Shown here piece after piece: positions 1-8,524 of a stretch of DNA of 44,277 bases. The number at the start of each line of letters is the position of its first letter. The first letter of the stretch is position 1. Position numbers and translations under genes: made by a program. Origin of the DNA: Lachnoclostridium sp. UBA3320 (GTDB lineage Bacteria; Bacillota; Clostridia; Lachnospirales; Lachnospiraceae); contig DESG01000071.1 in the NCBI GenBank assembly GCA_002361175.1, positions 1-44,277 on the forward strand. Direction: 5' to 3'. The notes below the pieces were generated by a model. That model saw only the letters and a program-made list of their open reading frames with translations, did no database searches and was not told where the DNA came from.

Positions 1-339
1 TGTTGGCTGCTTGGCTGATTTTAAAGATAAAAATATCACTGGGTACTGTCCCATATGTTTTGTATATTCCTCTCCTGCTTCCATAATCTTTTTGTTTTTA
101 AAGTATATAGAATTATCTGCTATCTCGCCATCTGGAAGAATTTCTTTTTCAAAAAAAGTCTTTAACATGCTTTGTGCTAAAGTTTTCCCAAAACGCCTTG
201 GACGTGTAAACAATGTAACTTTATTTTTATTTGCCAATAAATCACGTATTAATAAAGTTTTATCTATATAATAATATTCTTCACTTATCATTTCTTTGTA
301 AAATTCTATTCCTATAGGTATTGGCGCTTTACGTTGCAT
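1..339 (-). CDS. AAA-ATPase-like / PD-(D/E)XK family protein, N-terminal part (cut by window edge)
   Basis: The reverse strand reads 113 codons from an ATG at 337-339 to the window edge with no stop. A GGGAGTG ribosome site lies just upstream. The protein opens with a short Pro/Ile stretch, then a YYIDKT motif near residue 24 and a TRPRRFGKTL motif near residue 45. These are the conserved N-terminal signatures of the AAA-ATPase-like family (PF09820), which normally ends in a PD-(D/E)XK nuclease-like domain. The RRFGKT stretch is that family's modified P-loop. Proteins of this kind occur in many copies in gut Clostridia and Bacteroidetes, and their role is not settled. The gene follows the Ca2+ ATPase on the same strand after 55 bases. 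The C-terminal domain lies outside the window, so its nuclease residues cannot be checked. Confidence 0.8.
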   Translation of the reverse strand, partial: MQRKAPIPIGIEFYKEMISEEYYYIDKTLLIRDLLANKNKVTLFTRPRRFGKTLAQSMLKTFFEKEILPDGEIADNSIYFKNKKIMEAGEEYTKHMGQYPVIFLSLKSAKQPT

Positions 340-394
340 TGAAAACACTCCCTTTCTGTTGGTATTAAGACGTATGGCTGTAATACAACATTTT

Positions 395-3058
395 TCACTT
401 ACCGTTGTTTACAATAAGCTTTCTTACCATATCAGCTGGAATAATTGTAACTGCAAGTATAAATACAGTAATCCAGCCAGTAATTCCAAATGGAACGCAG
501 CTAAACATATTTCCAATCCATTTAAAGACTGGAAGTGGAATTAATGCTGCATTTACGATAACTGCCTGTACTATTATTATTGTAAAAAATACTTTTAAGA
601 ATCCTGTATTTTCATCTAATCCTTTAAAGATTGCCATGCCATCATCCCTGACGTTAAAGCCGTTAAATAATGCTATAGCTATAAATAGTACAAAATAGGC
701 TGTCAAATGCTGCTCATCTGTTCCAAACAAGTTTCTAAAGAATGGAAGTTTTAGGTATAGGAAACTGATTAATACAACCCACGCTCCCATTGTTACAATC
801 TGTGCCATCATTTCCTTGCTTACAATGCTCTCATCTCTTCTTCTAGGTGGCTCTAGCATATATTTCTTTAATGCTGGTTCATTGCCAAGCATAATAGCTC
901 CAAGGCTGTCCATTACAAGGTTGACAAATAAAAGATGCGTAACTTTCAGCGGTTCTTCTACCCCGAAAAATGGTGCAACAGCACTTACAATTACTGCGGC
1001 AACATTGATAACAAGCTGAAACTTACAAAATTTTAGTATATTGTGGTAAATTGTACGCCCATACCATATAGCATCTTTAATTGATTTAAAGTTGTCGTCA
1101 AGAATTACAATTTTACCAGCTTCTTTTGCTGCTTCTGTACCGCTTCCCATTGCAAAGCCTACATCTGCACGCTTTAATGCAGGAGAATCATTGACACCGT
1201 CACCTGTCATGCCTACTACAAGATTCATTTCCTGACATATGCGAACCATACGTGACTTATCTGTTGGTAAGGCACGTGCAATTACCCTGATTTTAGTAAT
1301 GATTTTCTTTATTTCATCGTCTGACATTTCTTTTAATTGTGCAGAGGACAGTGCTTTTTCATCATCACTTCTAAGCAGTCCCGCATCTTTTGCGATTGCT
1401 ACTGCTGTTTCAAGACGGTCTCCAGTTATCATAACAACTTGTATACCAGCTTTTTGTACCTCGGCTATAGCTTCTTTTGCTTCTGGTCTTACATCATCTC
1501 TTATGCCAACAAGTCCTATAATAACAATATCGTCATTAATTTTATTTGTTACCATGTCTTTTTCAGAATACCCGAAAGCAAGTACCCTCATAGCCTTTGA
1601 AGCAAGACTGTCAATTTTTTTATTTAATGCGTCTTTGTCAATATCTTTAATATTGCCATCTGCATCAAGATATTTATTAGCGGCATCTACCAGTCTTTCA
1701 GGTGCGCCTTTATAAAATGTTTTGCTTTCGCTGCCGCCTAGCTGTGCTTGGCTGAATTTATTTGACGAGTTAAAGCCCTGTGCCTGTAAAACTTCATAAC
1801 TTGCATTTTCTTTAAGCCCATTAAAAGTATCTTCACCAATAAACTTTAATAAAGCTTGGTCAGTTGCATTGCCTCCAATAACCTTATGTGATGCATCAAA
1901 CATGGATTGTGTATTTTTGCCAATAGCAAGGTCTAAAAGATTTTTTACTTTTTCATGCTTTGAAAGTTCTGGAATATCAACTGAATTGCCATCTGCTGTA
2001 AAGAAGTCTACAACTTCTAACATTCCTTTAGTTATAGTTCCAGTTTTATCACTAAATAAAATATTTAATGAGCCTGCTGTTTCAATACCCTCTGCTTTCC
2101 TTACAAGCACGTTATGGGACAGCATCTTGCTTGTATTTTGCATAAGTACCAGAGAAATCATAAGTGGAAGCCCTTCTGGCACAGCACATACAATAATTAC
2201 AACTGCAAGCGATACTGCTTCAACAATATCTTTTAACACCTCTGTCATGCCAATGGAAAAATACTCTGAAACTCCACCAGCCGATACTATAAAATATGCA
2301 AAGTATAAAATAGCTATAACAATAGCGCCAATATAGCCAAACATTGAAATCTGTTTTGCCAGTTTTGCCAGTTTAACTTTTAATGGGGAATCTGGCTCAT
2401 CTTCCTGCATCTCTTCTGCCATCTTACCCATCATAGTTTTTAAGCCAACTTTTTTAACGTCTAAAACACCTTCGCCGTCAAATACTACTGCACCTCTAAA
2501 TAGAGAATGTGCATCCACAAATGTGTCACCAGTAATTTCTTCTGGCAGATTAGTATCTTCTTTTGCTTCTGTCTTTTTACATTCTTCTGATTCGCCATTT
2601 AAAGATGAATTGTCAACTGTTAAAGAGCCAGAAATCAGTATGCCGTCAGCAGGTATTTTATCACCTGACTGTAATAATACTTTATCCCCTGTTACAACAT
2701 TGTCAATATCTATTACGTCTATTAAACTGTTTCTGTATACCTTGCACTTGTCTTTCTCTGTACTGTCTTTAAGCTCTCTGTACTTTGTATCACTGGCAAC
2801 CCCTGTCTTAGCTGAAACGACTGCAACTATAAGTACAGCAACAATAGTTCCAAGTGGCTCATATATTTCTGCGTAACCAAAGAAAAACATAATAATCATA
2901 AGTGCAGCTATAGCTAACAGTATTTTAATCATTGGGTCGCTGAATGTTTCTTTAAACTCATCCCAGAATGTTGTCGGTTCACAGTCAGGTATTTCATTTG
3001 AACCATATTTTTCACGAGAAGCAATTACTTCTTCATCACTTAGTCCATTGTATTTCAT
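395..3058 (-). CDS. Calcium-transporting P-type ATPase, PMCA type
   Basis: An 887-residue P2-type cation pump. In order it has an N-terminal cation-ATPase domain, a first pair of membrane helices (about 45-85), an actuator loop with a NGES motif near 154-157, a third and fourth helix (about 240-305) carrying PEGL at 294-297, the phosphorylation motif DKTGT with Asp337, a nucleotide domain, the hinge TGDGVNDSPALK, and about six C-terminal helices. PEGL in helix four and the hinge sequence are typical of Ca2+ pumps of the plasma-membrane type. It uses ATP to expel Ca2+ from the cytoplasm. It is the last gene of the Ter operon, after two Ca2+-binding TerD proteins. A strong hairpin plus T-run sits between it and the second terD. 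Its ribosome site AGAGG is unusually far from the ATG (14 bases), separated by a perfect AT palindrome. Confidence 0.92.
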   Translation of the reverse strand: MKYNGLSDEEVIASREKYGSNEIPDCEPTTFWDEFKETFSDPMIKILLAIAALMIIMFFFGYAEIYEPLGTIVAVLIVAVVSAKTGVASDTKYRELKDSTEKDKCKVYRNSLIDVIDIDNVVTGDKVLLQSGDKIPADGILISGSLTVDNSSLNGESEECKKTEAKEDTNLPEEITGDTFVDAHSLFRGAVVFDGEGVLDVKKVGLKTMMGKMAEEMQEDEPDSPLKVKLAKLAKQISMFGYIGAIVIAILYFAYFIVSAGGVSEYFSIGMTEVLKDIVEAVSLAVVIIVCAVPEGLPLMISLVLMQNTSKMLSHNVLVRKAEGIETAGSLNILFSDKTGTITKGMLEVVDFFTADGNSVDIPELSKHEKVKNLLDLAIGKNTQSMFDASHKVIGGNATDQALLKFIGEDTFNGLKENASYEVLQAQGFNSSNKFSQAQLGGSESKTFYKGAPERLVDAANKYLDADGNIKDIDKDALNKKIDSLASKAMRVLAFGYSEKDMVTNKINDDIVIIGLVGIRDDVRPEAKEAIAEVQKAGIQVVMITGDRLETAVAIAKDAGLLRSDDEKALSSAQLKEMSDDEIKKIITKIRVIARALPTDKSRMVRICQEMNLVVGMTGDGVNDSPALKRADVGFAMGSGTEAAKEAGKIVILDDNFKSIKDAIWYGRTIYHNILKFCKFQLVINVAAVIVSAVAPFFGVEEPLKVTHLLFVNLVMDSLGAIMLGNEPALKKYMLEPPRRRDESIVSKEMMAQIVTMGAWVVLISFLYLKLPFFRNLFGTDEQHLTAYFVLFIAIALFNGFNVRDDGMAIFKGLDENTGFLKVFFTIIIVQAVIVNAALIPLPVFKWIGNMFSCVPFGITGWITVFILAVTIIPADMVRKLIVNNGK

Positions 3059-3072
3059 AATAAATATTTATT
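3059..3072 (-). repeat. 14-base AT palindrome between ribosome site and start of the Ca2+ ATPase gene
   Basis: AATAAATATTTATT is its own reverse complement. It fills the whole space between AGAGG and the ATG at 3058. If it folds, the ribosome site and start codon come closer together. Seen directly; the effect is inferred. Confidence 0.6.
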
Positions 3073-3078
3073 CCTCTC

Positions 3079-3125
3079 AAAAAAAATTATGTTGCTGTCA
3101 AGGCTGTCGCCAATAACAGCAACAT
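3079..3125 (-). terminator. Strong intrinsic terminator / attenuator between terD and the Ca2+ ATPase
   Basis: On the minus strand ATGTTGCTGT (plus coordinates 3116-3125) pairs perfectly over 10 bases with ACAGCAACAT (3089-3098), with a 17-base loop. The stem is followed by AA and then eight T (3079-3086). This is a textbook intrinsic terminator for transcription from the ter genes. Only about 20 bases separate it from the ATPase start, so the ATPase must be read by readthrough or the hairpin must be conditional. Confidence 0.85.
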
Positions 3126-3130
3126 TAAAG

Positions 3131-3721
3131 TTACATGTATCTCTTTAAAAGTTCAGAAAGATTAACATCAGTTGTGCCTTGTCCTATAGCATTGAACTTC
3201 CATTCACTGCCACGCCTGTATATTTCACCAAATATCATAGCTGTAAGCCCAGAATAATTTTCAGTGAGGTTATACTTGCACATCTCCTTATTATTTCTGC
3301 CATCTACAAGTCTGCAAAATGCATTCTGTATCATACCAAAATGCTGCTTTCTTTCAACCGCAGAATAAATATTGACAACAATGACAATTCTGTTATATTC
3401 CTGTGGAATCTTGGACAAATCAACAACAATCTGTTCATCATCCCCTTCACCTGCACCAGTAAGGTTGTCTCCAAGGTGCTGTATGGCACCTGATTTGTGC
3501 TGAAGGTTTCCATAGTATACTAAATCACCTTTATTAACAAATTTGTCATTTTGTAACATAATTACAGATGCATCACAATCTATCGGCTTAGGCTTTGATG
3601 AAAAGAAACCATGTCTTTCCTGTGGTGCTTCGTCCCATCCTAAACCAACAAGCATTTTAGATAAACCTGTATTTTCTTTTGTTAAGCTTACTTTCTGTCC
3701 TTTTTTTAAACTTATTGACAT
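3131..3721 (-). CDS. TerD family protein (second copy)
   Basis: A 196-residue TerD-domain protein (family usually about 190). It starts MSISLKKGQKVSLTKEN, the usual TerD opening, and has the Ca2+-site signature GDNLTGAGEGDDEQI near residue 85 followed by VDLSKIP. It differs from the neighbouring copy by a Cys in the DCDAS motif and an insert rich in Lys/Phe/Ser before it. TerD proteins bind Ca2+ through these acidic residues and are linked to tellurite, phage and envelope stress resistance. How they act is not known. A GGAGG site lies five bases before the ATG, 38 bases after the first copy, so the two are co-transcribed. Its stop codon lies directly before the terminator hairpin. Confidence 0.93.
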   Translation of the reverse strand: MSISLKKGQKVSLTKENTGLSKMLVGLGWDEAPQERHGFFSSKPKPIDCDASVIMLQNDKFVNKGDLVYYGNLQHKSGAIQHLGDNLTGAGEGDDEQIVVDLSKIPQEYNRIVIVVNIYSAVERKQHFGMIQNAFCRLVDGRNNKEMCKYNLTENYSGLTAMIFGEIYRRGSEWKFNAIGQGTTDVNLSELLKRYM

Positions 3722-3759
3722 CTATGCCTCCTTAATTAGTATTACAATAATTTGGATTA

Positions 3760-4341
3760 TTATTCTACTTCTATTCCATAATGTCCACAAAGTGCTGCAA
3801 GTCCTCCTTGGAATCCACTTCCGATTGCGTTAAACTTCCATTCACCATTGTGCTTGTACAACTCACCTACTACTATTGCAGTTTCTATAGAAAAGTCTTC
3901 TCCCAAATCGTACCGTATAATTTCATCCCCTGATGTTTCATTTACAACCCTGATAAATGAATTAGAAACTTGTCCAAAATTTTGGTTTCTTTTGTCTGCT
4001 TCATAGATTGTTACTGTAAATGCAATCCTTGAAATATTGTCAGGAACCATTGTTAAATCAATCTCAATTTGCTCGTCATCGCCATCGCCAGAACCTGTAA
4101 GATTGTCTCCCATATGCTTTATAGCGCCACTTGTATGCTCAAGATTTCCATAGAAAATAAATTCTTTGTCACTTGGGCACTTACCTGTTGAATCCACCAT
4201 AAATGCAGAAGCATCAAGGTCAAAGTCAGCACCTGAGTCAAATGCATTGACATCCCATCCAAGACCAATCATAATATTTTTAAGCCCTGGATTTCCTTTT
4301 GTTAAGTTTACTTTTTGTCCTTTTGATAAATTAATTGGCAT
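3760..4341 (-). CDS. TerD family protein (first copy)
   Basis: A 193-residue TerD protein with the full set of family motifs: MPINLSKGQKVNLTKGN at the start, GLGWD near 27, FDLDASAFM near 41, GDNLTGSGDGDDEQI near 82 and EWKFNAIGSGF near the end. The aspartates in the last motifs form the known Ca2+ sites of TerD. It sits between telA and the second terD with a strong GGAGGG ribosome site. The acidic motifs are more complete than in the second copy, so this is the better candidate for tight Ca2+ binding. Bacillus yceC, yceD and yceE are close counterparts. Stress induction is known for those and inferred here. Confidence 0.94.
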   Translation of the reverse strand: MPINLSKGQKVNLTKGNPGLKNIMIGLGWDVNAFDSGADFDLDASAFMVDSTGKCPSDKEFIFYGNLEHTSGAIKHMGDNLTGSGDGDDEQIEIDLTMVPDNISRIAFTVTIYEADKRNQNFGQVSNSFIRVVNETSGDEIIRYDLGEDFSIETAIVVGELYKHNGEWKFNAIGSGFQGGLAALCGHYGIEVE

Positions 4342-4374
4342 AACTTTTTTCCCTCCTTATTTAATATAATAATG

Positions 4375-5499
4375 TTATCTTTTACTTGGCATATTGTACC
4401 TTTCATTAAACTCTCTTTTAATATTTTCAAGCTTTGCTTGGTCTTCAATACGCTTTCTTCTTGCATTTTCCTGTATCTGTCTAGTTTCATCAATGCCGTT
4501 TACAATAGTTCTCCAAGTAGTTTCTAAGGTTTCAGCTTTAATTGAGCTTCCAGATGCAAGCCTTGCAGTTACCTTTGACTGTTCTACAGTATTCTTTGCA
4601 TTTTTAATAAGCAGCTCATTGGTCTTTTCATCAAGTGCTGACATCGCCTCTGCTTGTATGCGCTGCCTCTTTAACATAATTGCCTGTGCAAGCGCCTGTT
4701 TAAATACTGGCAGAGTAACAATAAATGCAGAATTAATCTTTCTTACAAGGTTCATATTAGAAAATTCCATTGTTTTAATCATTGGCACTGACTGAATTGC
4801 AACACTTTCTGCTGTCCTTAAATCTTGTGTTCTCTGTTCAAGCATCATAAGGCACTGTTCAAGCGATTGTAATTCAAACTGGATTGAATTATCACCAGTA
4901 GCTTCCATATCAGCTCGCCTTTGTTCAATATACTGCTCTATCTCATGACATCCCTGTTCCCCTGCAAGGATATATTTAACAAGTTCATGATAATAATTTA
5001 CATTTGCTTCAAACATCTGATTTAATTTACGGTTTGACTGCTTAATTTCTGCTTCATACTGCTTTAACTGCACATAAATCTTGTCAATTTCTTCACCCAT
5101 TGTATGATACTTTGAAAGTACTTTATCAAGCTGTTTCCTTAATTTTCCAAAAAATCCAGGATTTTTATTAATCTCGTCAATGTCAAACTTTGACATAATG
5201 TCTGCAAGTATCTTTAGCATCTCGCTGGATTCATCAATTTGAGACATATTCATGCTATTAAGAACAACATCTGATGCTTTTGATATTTCTTCTGCTGCCT
5301 CTGCTCCAAATGATACAATTGTCTCAAGATTGTCAAGCTCAATTGTACTTACAAGCGCATCAACTTCAGGAGAACCAGTAAGCTGTGCATTCATCTGCTG
5401 CCTGTCTTCTACAATATCATACTGCTCCACTACCTCTGCCACCTCATTATGTACAGCTGGGGACTGGACGGTTTTACTTTTACTAAAATCAAGACCCAT
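4375..5499 (-). CDS. TelA family toxic anion resistance protein
   Basis: A 374-residue mostly helical, coiled-coil-rich protein of the TelA/KlaA family (B. subtilis YceH). Visible family features are the long amphipathic helices, the stretch NPGFFGKLRKQLDKVL near 120, a central Glu/Gln-rich coiled coil, and the VTLPVFKQALAQAI motif near 260. It has no signal peptide or membrane helix. TelA proteins accompany TerD and YceG in Ter operons and are linked to resistance to tellurite and some antibiotics and toxins. The molecular role is unknown. It begins after GGAGG, 37 bases from the yceG-like gene, and is followed within 33 bases by terD. The extreme C-terminal residues (MPSKR) follow a basic helix. 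Confidence 0.92.
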   Translation of the reverse strand: MGLDFSKSKTVQSPAVHNEVAEVVEQYDIVEDRQQMNAQLTGSPEVDALVSTIELDNLETIVSFGAEAAEEISKASDVVLNSMNMSQIDESSEMLKILADIMSKFDIDEINKNPGFFGKLRKQLDKVLSKYHTMGEEIDKIYVQLKQYEAEIKQSNRKLNQMFEANVNYYHELVKYILAGEQGCHEIEQYIEQRRADMEATGDNSIQFELQSLEQCLMMLEQRTQDLRTAESVAIQSVPMIKTMEFSNMNLVRKINSAFIVTLPVFKQALAQAIMLKRQRIQAEAMSALDEKTNELLIKNAKNTVEQSKVTARLASGSSIKAETLETTWRTIVNGIDETRQIQENARRKRIEDQAKLENIKREFNERYNMPSKR

Positions 5500-5536
5500 T
5501 TCTTTCCTCCATTCATTTATCTAGTTTATATCTGGT

Positions 5537-7801
5537 TTATCTTCCAAAAAGCCTTTCATGCCATGAAAGGCGTGTGGTTTGACGTACAGAATTAAAATCG
5601 GGAACTCTTAAATCATACATATAGTCACCAATCTGATGTTCCTCTGCAATCTCCTTGTTAAAATATTTTTCGATTGTCTGGTATCCTGTTGGAACAAAAA
5701 ATAAAACATCAAACCCAACAAGGTTTAAAAACGCCATCAAAATAGAATCTTCTAATGATATCTCTTTTTCAGTTGTGTTAATATATATAATCTTAGGATT
5801 TGTCTTTGTAAAATCAAATTTTTGTATCATTCTAAGTATTTCTTTTTTTATATTTAAAACTGTTGATACAACTGTATATTCAGTGCCATTTACAAAAGTT
5901 CCTTTAATAACTTTCTGGTCAATAAGCAACTGTAATTTATCAAGAATATGTTCCTGTACATCATTCCTTAACACTCCATACTGATACAATTTATGCGCCT
6001 TAATCCTGTTTTTTTGTACTTTTCCATTCTTAAAAAACTCCGTTGCATATGATTTTATAGGATTTGGTTCTCCTGTGATAAGATATGGCACTTTATCTAT
6101 TAAAAATGCATCTTTAGATAATAGCTGCTTTATTCCTGCCCAATACTGCCTTAAATCGCTATTTTTTACACCACACACTTTTGCACATATAACTGGCAGA
6201 TTTACTATATCATCTACTATGCTAAAATTCGGTCTATATTTTAGTTCCTGATTCCACAATATTTCAATCTCTTCATACATAGTTCTAAGTGTTACTGAAA
6301 CTGCCTTACTATACTGTTTATTTCGGTAAATTCCAAAATCTTGATACATAACTGTATCAAGTTCCCTTTCAGCATGGTATGCCGCTGTCCCCATATGAAT
6401 TTCAGTATTTTCTCTTGGATACTTATCCACTGTTAAAGTATCAGTATAATTAATTTCATATAAAAGGGTATCATCAAGACAACACTTTGTATTGAGATTT
6501 GGATTTAAAATAAGAACATCAACTGGCAGTCTTGCCAGAAATTTTATAAATAAAGCTTCATTACTATTCTTGCATCCACCCATATATATAAAACAGGAAA
6601 TATCTGGCATCTTCCAATTAGCAAAAAGTTCTCCTTGATATCTTTTTAGCCAACATAGCAGATAAACCGCCCTGTTAGCCAGTCTGTTTAATGTTATGCC
6701 TTCATGTCCTGATTCTTCTATAATAACATCCACAAAACTTTTTACCATAATTTTTTGCAGCTCTGCATTAGCTGTATATTTTATATTGCCAGATAAATCC
6801 ATTATCATTTGATTTTTTGTAGTATAATTTTGTCTTTTTATTTGACTAATTTCATCTGTTGAAGGATTCTTAAGAGGTGCGTCAATTATAACTACTCGTC
6901 TCTTACTATTCTTTAAGCCAAGCTGAAATTGATAAAGCTCATTCATATATGACAGCTTGTCCTGTGCGCCATTAATCCTGATATAACAGTTATAAAAAAG
7001 CATTGGGTCATTGCCCCTTGCCTGTGTAGCTATCTTAAAGTCATCAAGTCCTTTTCCATCAATCCAAGCATTTGTACAATTTAATACAGAAGGTTTTTGT
7101 CCATAAAGCCTTTCTATATCAATCTCATTCTGTATCTTGTCTCTAAGCCATTTAAGGCTGAAATATTCTGGAAAATTGCCCATATCTGGTCTTGTAAGTT
7201 CATCTGGCAAAACAGTGTTTATATTAACTGACGTATTAGAACCAGTTTGATACTGCAATAAAACTATGTCACAGCCTGCACCAGATAAAACATTTAACAA
7301 TAGAAGTTCATAGTTACTGGCAATTCCTTCATATAAAATTTTAGGTATTTTGTTATTGCCTAACTGGCTTAGTATTCTTTCAAATTTATAATAAAGCCAA
7401 CACATAAACTTTATATATGTGTTTTTTAGCATATTTTCATTTTTGCCGTTTCTGCCAAGCACAGTTAATGTTTCATATATTGCAGAAGAAACAACATTAT
7501 TTTGATATGCACTCATTCTAGGAAGCCACTTTTTTAAACTTGCGGCAATAAATTCAACATTTAGTTGAAACTTTGTCCCCATTATTTCATTGTAATATTC
7601 AAGATTGTCTTTATCTGGGTTTGGAATTTTGCCCTCTATAATAACTCCAGCCATCTTTGCAGCATTATAATATTTTTTAATAAATCTGTATATTTCTTCA
7701 TTATATCCATTTATTTTGTAAAAAAATACTCCTCTGTTGCTCCTTTTGTCCAAATCAATGAAAAAGTCATCAAGATTTTGGATTTTAATATGCTCTAACA
7801 T
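5537..7801 (-). CDS. YceG-like protein of the Ter operon
   Basis: A 754-residue soluble protein. By position and overall sequence it matches the YceG family (PF14266), which stands next to telA and terD in Bacillus and Clostridia. It seems longer than the Bacillus form as I recall that one. Recognisable stretches are LYYKFERILSQLGNNKIPKILYEG split around residue 140-165, SLKWLRDKIQ near 215, and a C-terminal segment EKEISLEDSILMAFLNLVGFDVLFF near 685-710 (not quoted in full). The family is predicted to belong to the Ter-associated 'biosynthetic module', but no reaction has been shown. It lies 13 bases after the rhomboid gene with an AAGGCGG ribosome site, so the rhomboid gene is the operon's first cistron. 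Family assignment is good; function is unknown. Confidence 0.8.
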   Translation of the reverse strand: MLEHIKIQNLDDFFIDLDKRSNRGVFFYKINGYNEEIYRFIKKYYNAAKMAGVIIEGKIPNPDKDNLEYYNEIMGTKFQLNVEFIAASLKKWLPRMSAYQNNVVSSAIYETLTVLGRNGKNENMLKNTYIKFMCWLYYKFERILSQLGNNKIPKILYEGIASNYELLLLNVLSGAGCDIVLLQYQTGSNTSVNINTVLPDELTRPDMGNFPEYFSLKWLRDKIQNEIDIERLYGQKPSVLNCTNAWIDGKGLDDFKIATQARGNDPMLFYNCYIRINGAQDKLSYMNELYQFQLGLKNSKRRVVIIDAPLKNPSTDEISQIKRQNYTTKNQMIMDLSGNIKYTANAELQKIMVKSFVDVIIEESGHEGITLNRLANRAVYLLCWLKRYQGELFANWKMPDISCFIYMGGCKNSNEALFIKFLARLPVDVLILNPNLNTKCCLDDTLLYEINYTDTLTVDKYPRENTEIHMGTAAYHAERELDTVMYQDFGIYRNKQYSKAVSVTLRTMYEEIEILWNQELKYRPNFSIVDDIVNLPVICAKVCGVKNSDLRQYWAGIKQLLSKDAFLIDKVPYLITGEPNPIKSYATEFFKNGKVQKNRIKAHKLYQYGVLRNDVQEHILDKLQLLIDQKVIKGTFVNGTEYTVVSTVLNIKKEILRMIQKFDFTKTNPKIIYINTTEKEISLEDSILMAFLNLVGFDVLFFVPTGYQTIEKYFNKEIAEEHQIGDYMYDLRVPDFNSVRQTTRLSWHERLFGR

Positions 7802-7814
7802 TAAATTCCCGCCT

Positions 7815-8399
7815 TTAATATCTGCCCATCTTATTTTTATTCATTATAATTCCAAGACTAGCGCCAACCATGCCACCAAGGATATGAGTAAGGTTAGCTA
7901 CATTATCATTTACAAAAATACAATCATATATCTGCCCACCTATATAAATCACTGCAACAAGTATAAGTGTAAGAGGTATTGTTCCTTCTTTAAAACTTGT
8001 AATTGGTGACAGCAGAATAAATGCAAACACAACACCACTAGCTCCAAGTAACTGGATATTTGGAAAAAATATATAATTCACAATTCCTGTTACTAAAGCC
8101 GTAGATAAAATAACAAATAAAATATTTAGTGAGCCATACTTTTCTTCAAGTAAAGGACCTATAACTAACAACAGTGTAATATTGCCTATAAAGTGATTCC
8201 AGTTGGCATGTCCTGCTATGTGTCCAAAGAAACGTATATAAGTTAAGGGCTGTGTCAATGAAGAACGGTATACACTAAATAATAAGTTATTGGTATATCC
8301 TTTTGTTATCCAGTTTAATACAAGTGCTATAAAGCAAATAGCTGTAAAGCTAAGGACAACAGGGGAGTTAAATGATATTTTCAAGCCATTTTTTTTCAC
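7815..8399 (-). CDS. Rhomboid family intramembrane serine protease
   Basis: A 194-residue membrane protein with about six helices. It has the rhomboid HANWNHFIGN motif (near 64-73), the catalytic serine in GASG (Ser121) in the fourth helix, and the catalytic histidine in THILGG (His172). Rhomboids cut substrate proteins inside or at the face of the membrane. The start codon is GTG, chosen because GAGGTG lies seven bases upstream. It leads the Ter operon: a promoter is visible just before it, and the yceG-like gene starts 13 bases after its stop. Operons carrying Ter genes more often hold the TerC membrane protein at such a place, and no TerC gene is seen here. Substrate unknown. Confidence 0.93.
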   Translation of the reverse strand: MKKNGLKISFNSPVVLSFTAICFIALVLNWITKGYTNNLLFSVYRSSLTQPLTYIRFFGHIAGHANWNHFIGNITLLLVIGPLLEEKYGSLNILFVILSTALVTGIVNYIFFPNIQLLGASGVVFAFILLSPITSFKEGTIPLTLILVAVIYIGGQIYDCIFVNDNVANLTHILGGMVGASLGIIMNKNKMGRY

Positions 8400-8430
8400 T
8401 CAAACACCTCAGTTTTTACTTTTAAACAAT

Positions 8431-8459
8431 ATTATAAATCATTTATAGCCAGATAGCAA
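8431..8459 (-). promoter_or_regulatory. Sigma-A promoter of the rhomboid/Ter operon
   Basis: On the minus strand TTGCTA (8454-8459) and TATAAT (8431-8436) are 17 bases apart. The -10 box is perfect and the -35 box matches four of six. Transcription would start near 8424, about 25 bases before the GTG of the rhomboid gene. Confidence 0.6.
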
Positions 8460-8476
8460 CAAATTAAATCTTAAAT

Positions 8477-8489
8477 CTTAGAATCTAAG
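8477..8489. repeat. Small palindrome upstream of the Ter operon promoter
   Basis: CTTAGA-A-TCTAAG, perfect 6+1+6, lies 18 bases upstream of the -35 box, between the kinase gene and the Ter operon. It could be an operator or the end signal of the kinase gene; neither can be decided from the sequence. Confidence 0.35.
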
Positions 8490-8524
8490 TTACTAATGTA
8501 CAAAAAAATAGAATCCCTATAGGT

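Noticed and set aside
340..394. Inverted repeat GTATTA/TAATAC after the Ca2+ ATPase gene as a terminator
   Set aside because: Six AT-rich pairs with a 13-base loop and no T-run; too weak to call.
1239..1715. 158-codon plus-strand frame inside the Ca2+ ATPase gene
   Set aside because: Ser-rich composition typical of an antisense shadow; the opposite strand carries the full P-type ATPase motifs.
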